Positions 59,038 through 64,000 of a DNA stretch of 64,000 bases are shown one piece after another; within the stretch, counting starts at the first letter, position 1, and each line of letters opens with the position of its first letter. A model generated the notes under the pieces. The model was not told where the DNA came from. It worked only from the letters and a program-made list of their open reading frames with translations, and did no database searches. A program made the translations under genes and the position numbers. Location of the stretch: positions 2,210,904 through 2,274,903 of the forward strand of contig OY782746.1 in NCBI GenBank assembly GCA_963678095.2. The letters are read 5' to 3'. Source of the stretch: G963678095 sp963678095. GTDB taxonomy: Bacteria > Bacillota > Negativicutes > Selenomonadales > Selenomonadaceae.

Positions 59038-59111
59038 CAGATTACGGCTGGGAGATAGTCAGCACAGGGCTAATGCTAATCGGGATCGCGTGTCTGGCGG
59101 TGATTTTATGA
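59016..59111 (+). CDS. 31-residue single-helix membrane peptide
   Basis: ATG 59016 after AAAGGGG. A short polar start (MFKRIPLTDYGW) and one hydrophobic helix (IVSTGLMLIGIACLAVIL). Stop overlaps the next ATG in an ATGA. Possibly an early membrane peptide. Confidence 0.4.
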   Translation: MFKRIPLTDYGWEIVSTGLMLIGIACLAVIL

Positions 59112-59392
59112 GTATCGATGAAAAGCTGGATCGCAGCGTAGCGATCATCCACAAGCTCAACGCCCTCAAAGAAGATTTACAGATCCTCGAAGAAAACGCC
59201 CTTATCGATACTGGCACGGACGAAATGCTCATATCTGTGGGCGATGCAATCTACAATCACACGATATCCGCCGGCGGTCGCAGGCTCTACAAAGTAATGG
59301 TCCCGCACCTCATGGCAGCAATCAAAGAAGAAATTGCCGATCTGCAGACTGAGATCGACGAAATAAACGCAAAATTTTGGGAGGTAGCATAA
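59108..59392 (+). CDS. small prophage helical protein
   Basis: 94 residues from ATG 59108, overlapping the previous stop. Helical and acidic (SIDEKLDRSVAIIHKLNALK, IKEEIADLQTEIDEINAKFW), no known motif. It begins a run of tightly joined early genes leading to the recombination and replication proteins. Confidence 0.55.
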   Translation: MSIDEKLDRSVAIIHKLNALKEDLQILEENALIDTGTDEMLISVGDAIYNHTISAGGRRLYKVMVPHLMAAIKEEIADLQTEIDEINAKFWEVA

Positions 59393-60280
59393 ATGGATTT
59401 ACAAGTATCAAATCAAATCGGGCGTATCGAGTGGAATATCGACGACATCCGTAAGAACGTCACGGAATATATCAGCGGTTTCAAAAACCTCGTTGTCACA
59501 GAAGATAACCTCAAAGACATGGAAAAATCGCAGAAGGCTCTTGCCACAATCCGGCGGCAGGTAGATAAATTCAGAAAAACCACGAAGGCTGAGTATGAAA
59601 AGCCGCTCAAAGTGTTTGAAATGGAGATCAAGTCTATCCAGGATATTATCGCGGATGCGGAGCTGCCACTCAGCGACCAACTCAAAAAATATGAGCTTGA
59701 GCGGGTAAATGCTGAAAGGGTACGGCTAAACGAAACAGCGAAGGAAATCGCCATATCCATTGGGCTGCGGGATGAATATTTCTTCTACTTCTCAGTGCCG
59801 GAGACCTGGACAAACCGAACGGCTAAGAAAGGCGCGGTTGCCAAGGAAATGCAGGAACGGTTGGAACAGATTTTGCAGCAGCAGAACCTAGAGGACCGGC
59901 AGAAGGAAATGGATGCACTCAGACAGCAGCAAATCGAAATGCTATGCCGGACTACCGCTGATTTATTCGGACTTAACACACCGATTACAGCGCAGGATTG
60001 CGCACACGCCACGAAACATTGCGAATTGAAGGATTTACCACAAGCCATTAAAACAGTTGCTCAGAAACGTGCTGAGGTAGAGCAGCGCATGATGGAAACG
60101 GTCGTGCCGGTATTTACGCCGGTAGCGCCGGACCCGCCGAAGAAAGTCAACGATGCGCCGGCACAAAGAATTTTCGATGTGACGATCAGTATCAAGAATT
60201 TGCCGGAAAGCCGGCTGTCATATCTCAAGGAACAGTTGAGAGACGTTCGGTATGAATTGAGCGAAACAGAGGTGCGTTGA
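59393..60280 (+). CDS. DUF1351 phage protein
   Basis: 295 residues. A long helical coiled part (EDNLKDMEKSQKALATIRRQ, VDKFRKTTKAEYEKPLKVFE) and a small C-terminal beta domain (FDVTISIKNLPESRLSYLKE). DUF1351 proteins sit beside phage recombination genes, as here, where an annealing-protein candidate follows. Likely an accessory of recombination; no catalytic motif. Confidence 0.75.
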   Translation: MDLQVSNQIGRIEWNIDDIRKNVTEYISGFKNLVVTEDNLKDMEKSQKALATIRRQVDKFRKTTKAEYEKPLKVFEMEIKSIQDIIADAELPLSDQLKKYELERVNAERVRLNETAKEIAISIGLRDEYFFYFSVPETWTNRTAKKGAVAKEMQERLEQILQQQNLEDRQKEMDALRQQQIEMLCRTTADLFGLNTPITAQDCAHATKHCELKDLPQAIKTVAQKRAEVEQRMMETVVPVFTPVAPDPPKKVNDAPAQRIFDVTISIKNLPESRLSYLKEQLRDVRYELSETEVR

Positions 60281-60282
60281 TT

Positions 60283-61026
60283 ATGGGAAATACAATGCAG
60301 CACTATGACAATCTCAGAGTTACTCCACGGGATGCGCTTAGAGAAATCGGATTTGGAAATCTTAAAGGGAAGTCAGATATCAATCCTCAGTGGCGTATAG
60401 AGGCAATCACAAAGGAATTCGGTCCTTGTGGTGTGGGCTGGAAATTTGAAATCGCTGAAACCTTTCTCCAGGCGTTAGCAGATGGGCAAACAATGGTATT
60501 TGTTAGAATCAATCTCTATGTCAAGGAAAATGATGTATGGAGTGAAGCGATCCCGGGCTTTGGTGGTGATTTCTTAATCAAGAAAGATAAAAACGGAATT
60601 CACGGCAATGATGAAGCCTATAAAATGGCCACGACGGATGCCCTGGGAACGGCAATGAAAATGGTAGGTGTGGCAGCTGATATTTATAGGGGCCTGGCCA
60701 ATGATAGCAAATATGGTCGAAATGATGAACAGCAAGCACCAAGAGCCTCACAAAAAGCAGCACCAGATACTGCAAAGCCCACACAGAAAGCGGCGCCCGC
60801 CGCCACAAACCAACCGGATAAAAAGCAACAATTGCTTATTAAATTAGCGCACCACACAAAAGATAGCGGATTGTCTGCGGATGATGTAAAGCAAATCATG
60901 CAGTTTAAATTTAAAGTGGCAAAATCCAGCGAGTTGAGTATTTTGCAGATTGAAGATTTATTGAAAAACTCCGGTCGCTATTGGAATGAATTTTTAGATG
61001 CTCAAGTAGCAAATGAAGCATCGTAA
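60283..61026 (+). CDS. putative Rad52-like single-strand annealing protein
   Basis: 247 residues from ATG 60283, eight bases after GAGGTG. The N-terminal ~150 residues read NPQWRIEAITKEFGPCGVGW, VFVRINLYVKENDVW and ATTDALGTAMKMVGVAADIY, the layout of phage Rad52-family annealing proteins. A Pro/Ala/Gln-rich linker and a C-terminal helical part follow. Position after DUF1351 and before replication genes supports it. It would anneal single strands during phage recombination. ERF or RecT families fit less well. Confidence 0.55.
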   Translation: MGNTMQHYDNLRVTPRDALREIGFGNLKGKSDINPQWRIEAITKEFGPCGVGWKFEIAETFLQALADGQTMVFVRINLYVKENDVWSEAIPGFGGDFLIKKDKNGIHGNDEAYKMATTDALGTAMKMVGVAADIYRGLANDSKYGRNDEQQAPRASQKAAPDTAKPTQKAAPAATNQPDKKQQLLIKLAHHTKDSGLSADDVKQIMQFKFKVAKSSELSILQIEDLLKNSGRYWNEFLDAQVANEAS

Positions 61027-61031
61027 TAAAT

Positions 61032-61047
61032 AGGGGCTTCGGCCCCT
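61032..61047 (+). other. short UUCG-loop hairpin
   Basis: AGGGGC, TTCG, GCCCCT, a very stable 6-bp hairpin directly after the annealing-protein stop; the short T run is weak, so partial termination or mRNA stability is likely. Confidence 0.5.
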
Positions 61048-61061
61048 TTAGGGGTGAGGAT

Positions 61062-61223
61062 ATGGCAATAAAAATAAATTTAACGCAAGCGGATCGGTTA
61101 TCTGCTGCTAGGCTACTCATAGTTATCTGTAGCTTGCCGATTACAAGCGAGCGGGCCAAGATTGACCTTGTGAAGCTTCGTTCCGCATGGCAGGCTACAA
61201 ACGCCAAGGTGGTGATACGGTGA
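61062..61223 (+). CDS. 53-residue prophage protein
   Basis: ATG 61062 after GGGGTGAGG. A compact helical product (AIKINLTQADRLSAARLLIV, LRSAWQATNAKVV) without a known motif. Its TGA overlaps the GTG start of the initiator gene by two bases, so translation is probably coupled. Confidence 0.5.
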   Translation: MAIKINLTQADRLSAARLLIVICSLPITSERAKIDLVKLRSAWQATNAKVVIR

Positions 61224-61984
61224 GTAGGTTTAAAATCGGCGATATAGACAATGAGCGATTTTATCAGATTCCCAAAAGCCTTTTTACGAGCAAAAACTAT
61301 AAAGGGTTAGGGAATGATGGCAGAATCATATACGCGCTGCTAAAGGATCGGATGGTCCTTTCTCGGCGCAATAAATGGCAGGACGAGAACGGTGACATTT
61401 ATCTACTGTTTACCCAGGAGCAAATAGCTGATTTACTAGACGTTTCGGTGTCTACAGTAGTCCGGGCAATGAAACGGCTTAGACAATACGATTTGATCGA
61501 AATTGTTCGCCAAGGTCTTAGTAAGCCAAACAAAATTTACATCAATAAAACATGCGACGGCAGACAATTCAAGACTTGTCAAATTGACAAGTCAGGAGAT
61601 ATCAATTTGGAAAGTCAAGAAGTGTCAAATTGCAACACTAATGATACTGAGTATAGTGATACTGATAATAAAGAGACTGATAAAGAAAAGATAGTGACCT
61701 GTCAGCCGAAGCACAATTTCGCTGAATTTGTGTCTATGACCAATGACGAATATTCGTCACTCATAGAAAAGCTGGGTGGTAAAGAGCCTGTGCAGCGGTG
61801 CATTGAGATTCTTGACAATTACAAGGGATCGACCGGTAAGAAATATAAAAGCGATTACAGGGCCATCCTCTCATGGGTAATCGAAAAATACCAGGAAGGG
61901 CGACGACGTAGCCCAGGGCAGAAACCTAAGAGCGTGCAGGATATGGCGGCAGAAGCTCAGGCGATATTGGAGGGAGTTATATGA
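61220..61984 (+). CDS. RepA_N-type replication initiator
   Basis: 254 residues from GTG 61220 behind AAGGTGGTGA. The N-terminal RepA_N domain is plain: FYQIPKSLFTSKNYKGLGND, GRIIYALLKDRM, then winged-helix LFTQEQIADLLDVSVSTVVR. The middle is polar and Asn/Asp-rich, and the C-terminal part (RAILSWVIEKYQEGRRR) resembles DnaD-like phage initiators. The phage origin is often inside this gene; the AT-rich part at 61560-61690 is a candidate. The helicase-loader gene overlaps its end by 4 bases. Confidence 0.8.
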   Translation: MSRFKIGDIDNERFYQIPKSLFTSKNYKGLGNDGRIIYALLKDRMVLSRRNKWQDENGDIYLLFTQEQIADLLDVSVSTVVRAMKRLRQYDLIEIVRQGLSKPNKIYINKTCDGRQFKTCQIDKSGDINLESQEVSNCNTNDTEYSDTDNKETDKEKIVTCQPKHNFAEFVSMTNDEYSSLIEKLGGKEPVQRCIEILDNYKGSTGKKYKSDYRAILSWVIEKYQEGRRRSPGQKPKSVQDMAAEAQAILEGVI

Positions 61985-62535
61985 CAGAGATTGATCCGGT
62001 CCTCAAGATTTTAAGCGTATATCTCAAGGCATTCCCACAATCGAAGCTGGATAGTGAAGGGCTTGCGCTCTATGTGCGGTTACTCAAACCACTACCGCCG
62101 GCAGCAATATCTGCGGCGATGGCAAAGCTGGCCATGACGCATACTTTTTTCCCGGCCGTCGCTGAGATATTCGAGGCTGCCAAAAGCATAAAAACCACGG
62201 CAACGAGTAGCGAGGTCCCAGGCGTGGATGAAGCATGGCGCGAGGTTATTCAGCAAGTGCATGACGCGTTTGTCTACCGCGAACCGGTATTTTCTACTCC
62301 AGAAATTAAGCAAGCGGCTCTAAATATGGGTTGGACAAGCCTTTGCTATCTCGAAGTTGGCGAAATGAATACGGCCCGGGCGCAGTTCCGGGATAGCTAT
62401 AACGGCATATTGAACCGCAAGAAAGAAAAATCTCAAAATATTGCGGTGCTTGATATGATGCCGCAGAAAAAAGTGCAGGAGCTGATCGGCAATGTGAGTC
62501 GAAAATTTGAAGTGCTGGAAGGGGGTATCGGCTGA
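61981..62535 (+). CDS. G39P-like replicative helicase loader
   Basis: 184 residues. The N-terminal part LALYVRLLKPLPPAAISAAM and AMTHTFFPAVAEIFE matches the helicase loader/inhibitor group (G39P-like), which brings DnaB-type helicase to the initiator. The C-terminal region is helical and basic. Overlaps the initiator by 4 bases and the next gene by 1. No helicase gene is seen, so the host helicase is probably used. Confidence 0.65.
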   Translation: MTEIDPVLKILSVYLKAFPQSKLDSEGLALYVRLLKPLPPAAISAAMAKLAMTHTFFPAVAEIFEAAKSIKTTATSSEVPGVDEAWREVIQQVHDAFVYREPVFSTPEIKQAALNMGWTSLCYLEVGEMNTARAQFRDSYNGILNRKKEKSQNIAVLDMMPQKKVQELIGNVSRKFEVLEGGIG

Positions 62536-62813
62536 TGAAACCTAAATACGAAAAATGGCTAACGCCCTCAGGCCTTATTGATCTCGAAGAGCTCGCCTAT
62601 AACTGCGGCGGGATCACAGCGCTGCAGGCAAAACTCGGTATCGGGCAATCTACTATGCACCACTGGCGGGAGCACATCGAAATTGACGAGGCGATTGAGC
62701 GAGGGCTTGCGCGGGCGAATAAAAAAGTAGAGCCGCTGCCGGTGCTGCGAGAAAAGCCGAAGGTACTGGAAGATATGTTGGCATGGTGCGATCCGGTGGG
62801 GGTGATGGGATGA
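62535..62813 (+). CDS. small prophage HTH-like protein
   Basis: 92 residues, ATG overlapping the loader stop. The segment ELAYNCGGITALQAKLGIGQ, STMHHWREHIEID looks like a Fis/homeo-type helix-turn-helix as in phage small DNA-binding proteins; a short Pro/Lys tail follows. Function unknown. Confidence 0.5.
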   Translation: MKPKYEKWLTPSGLIDLEELAYNCGGITALQAKLGIGQSTMHHWREHIEIDEAIERGLARANKKVEPLPVLREKPKVLEDMLAWCDPVGVMG

Positions 62814-62947
62814 AAAACTGGAAACACACACAGCGTAAACGTGCAGTAAATTGGGCAAACGCCTTGAGCTGGCAAATGATGCTGCCGCCGGAAAGCCGAG
62901 ACATGAAGCTGGTGCGGCGGCTGCGCAAGAGATTGGAGATGGGCTGA
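62810..62947 (+). CDS. 45-residue basic prophage protein
   Basis: ATG 62810 overlaps the preceding stop; TGA overlaps the next ATG by one base. Basic product (MKNWKHTQRKRAVNWANALS, KLVRRLRKRLEM). Compact gene packing is the main support. Confidence 0.4.
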   Translation: MKNWKHTQRKRAVNWANALSWQMMLPPESRDMKLVRRLRKRLEMG

Positions 62948-63741
62948 TGCTTGTTGAAGAAACACTCTTCGGGACGGTCGATAAAGTAAAAGTGGCAATT
63001 GCCCGATTGAAGCTCAATGAACCGCCGGAGGGCTATTATGTAGCATTCAGCGGGGGGAAAGATAGTTGTGTGATATTGGATTTATGTAAACGTGCTGGTG
63101 TTAAATTCGATGCGCATTATAACCTAACTACGGTTGATCCACCGGAGCTAGTTTATTTTATCCGGAATGAATATCCAGAAGTTGAAAAGCACTTTCCGGA
63201 AAAAACCATGTGGCAATTGATAGAGCAAAAAGGCATATTACCAACCCCGATGGTTAGATATTGCTGCGCTGAACTAAAAGAAAGAGGCGGGAAAGGGAGA
63301 TTCATAATAACTGGCGTCAGACATGAAGAATCTGTTAAAAGATCAGGCAGGAAGTTAGTAGAAACTTGCAAGAATGGTGGCGGCAAGCGGTTCTTACACA
63401 TCGTTATAGATTGGGATAAAGACGAAGTTTGGGAATATATACACAAATACAATGTTTCATATTGCTCTTTGTACGATGAAGGTTTTAATCGGATCGGGTG
63501 TGTTCTGTGCCCTTTTCAGACTGCTAAGGCGAGAAAGGCAGATATTGAACGATATCCTCGAATCGTTGAGTGCTATCACAATGCAATTAATCGAGGATAT
63601 AGAGCAGAAAATAGCACTTTTCAGAATGCAGATGAAATGTGGGAATGGTGGCTTTATCAAGGATATCGCCGCGAGCACAAAACAGAAGATGAGAGGCAAA
63701 CGGCCATATATGGTCTTATGGCTGATGAATCTATAACCTAG
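62947..63741 (+). CDS. phage PAPS-reductase/PP-loop family protein
   Basis: 264 residues from ATG 62947. PP-loop ATP pyrophosphatase motif AFSGGKDSCVILDL near residue 33. Two cysteine motifs, RYCCAELKE and IGCVLCPF, resemble those of DndC and other Fe-S-binding members, while a plain sulfate-reduction role is unlikely in a phage early region. It might help in DNA or RNA sulfur modification or another adenylylation. No dnd partners are nearby in view. Confidence 0.7.
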   Translation: MLVEETLFGTVDKVKVAIARLKLNEPPEGYYVAFSGGKDSCVILDLCKRAGVKFDAHYNLTTVDPPELVYFIRNEYPEVEKHFPEKTMWQLIEQKGILPTPMVRYCCAELKERGGKGRFIITGVRHEESVKRSGRKLVETCKNGGGKRFLHIVIDWDKDEVWEYIHKYNVSYCSLYDEGFNRIGCVLCPFQTAKARKADIERYPRIVECYHNAINRGYRAENSTFQNADEMWEWWLYQGYRREHKTEDERQTAIYGLMADESIT

Positions 63742-63752
63742 GAGGGATAATC

Positions 63753-63992
63753 TTGGATGATCTCAACAAAAAAATCGCTTACGTCGAAGCTGACAAAGCA
63801 CAAACCGGCCGAGACTGGGTGATTATACAGAGATATGGCACATATGAGCCGTGGACGGTGAGAGCACTGGAAAAATCGAGTGGCAGCTATAACGTGGTGT
63901 ATCGCACAGATGGAGTTATGCCGCAGGAAACTCCACGAATGACGGTCGGTGAGTATGCGGCGCAGGTGTATGAGCGGAGGGAACGGGCGTGA
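63753..63992 (+). CDS. small prophage protein of unknown function
   Basis: 79 residues from TTG 63753 after AGGAGGG. Mixed beta structure (RDWVIIQRYGTYEPWTVRAL, YNVVYRTDGVMPQE). No motif recognised. Its stop overlaps a possible next start (GTG 63989). Confidence 0.5.
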   Translation: MDDLNKKIAYVEADKAQTGRDWVIIQRYGTYEPWTVRALEKSSGSYNVVYRTDGVMPQETPRMTVGEYAAQVYERRERA

Positions 63993-64000
63993 GGATAGCT
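63989..64000 (+). CDS. possible start of the next gene (cut by window end)
   Basis: GTG AGG ATA GCT begins inside the preceding stop with GGAGGG ten bases upstream. Only four codons are visible, so no identity can be given. Confidence 0.25.

Larger units (their letters stand above)
51325..64000. mobile_element. integrated prophage or related element, left part
   Basis: Starts directly after rph with an integrase and continues past the window end. Order: int (minus), small rightward gene, leftward lysogeny and cargo block, cI/cro control region, rightward early and replication genes. The cargo stretch 52860-57100 is visibly more AT-rich than the backbone. No structural, packaging or lysis genes are in view, so a phage is favoured but an ICE-type element cannot be fully excluded. 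The right attachment site is not in the window. Confidence 0.85.

Overview
The window is bacterial and looks like a motile, anaerobic member of the Firmicutes. I infer Negativicutes, the diderm Firmicutes such as Sporomusaceae or Selenomonadaceae. Supporting evidence: a single-chain pyruvate:ferredoxin oxidoreductase, a T-box leader, NiaR, strong AGGAGG ribosome sites with frequent TTG/GTG starts, sigma-A promoters of TTGACA-N17-TATAAT type, and the block secA-prfB-csaB-ftsE-ftsX-murein hydrolase-S41 protease. The genus is not determined.

Chromosomal backbone, 1-51324. (a) 1-5500: sugar and glycosylation genes (an OGT/SPINDLY-type glycosyltransferase cut by the window start, CDP-glucose 4,6-dehydratase, a methyltransferase-like protein, a glycosyltransferase), then small FlxA-like and YjfB-like proteins; with the flagellin at 21620 this suggests flagellin glycosylation. 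(b) 5.6-9.6 kb: a zinc-ribbon protein, a polar amino-acid ABC transporter, a cold-shock protein and the long ribosome hibernation factor. (c) 9.7-21.5 kb: secA, prfB with its programmed frameshift, envelope genes, csaB, ftsEX with an M23 murein hydrolase, and an S41 protease. (d) 21.6-29 kb: a small flagellin, an APC permease, pyruvate:ferredoxin oxidoreductase and mutY. (e) 29.2-35.8 kb: a T-box-controlled branched-chain amino-acid operon, ilvN-ilvC-leuC-leuD-leuB-ilvB. (f) 35.8-38.7 kb: rfbA-rfbC-rfbB for dTDP-4-keto-6-deoxyglucose. (g) 38.7-51.3 kb: tRNA-Asn/Glu/Val, niaR-niaP, tRNA-Arg, a LytS/LytR-type system next to a CstA/BtsT-type carbon transporter, a thioesterase, murI, a CofE-like protein and rph.

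Prophage, 51325 to the window end. Directly after rph, where rdgB often follows, comes an AT-richer element that runs off the right edge. It opens with a minus-strand integrase, then a short rightward unit with its own promoter, a 39-codon gene and a terminator, preceded by four copies of CTATAAAT. A leftward lysogeny and cargo block follows: cI-like repressor, Abi (HEPN-type) protein, ImmA/IrrE protein, an orphan PD-(D/E)XK HSDR_N protein and two membrane proteins. Rightward early genes begin at a cro-like gene; the divergent control region carries near-identical 16-bp operators. Beyond it lie small HTH proteins, DUF1351 protein, a Rad52-like annealing protein candidate, a RepA_N-type initiator, a G39P-like helicase loader and a PAPS-reductase-family protein. 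No structural or lysis genes are in view.

The most interesting items are the prophage cargo block (possible defence), the tiny autonomous gene beside the integrase, the repressor operator array, the LytTR-like direct repeats upstream of cstA, the attenuator-plus-promoter inside the ABC operon, the probable non-canonical start of the CDP-glucose dehydratase, and the apparent valine specifier of the T-box.
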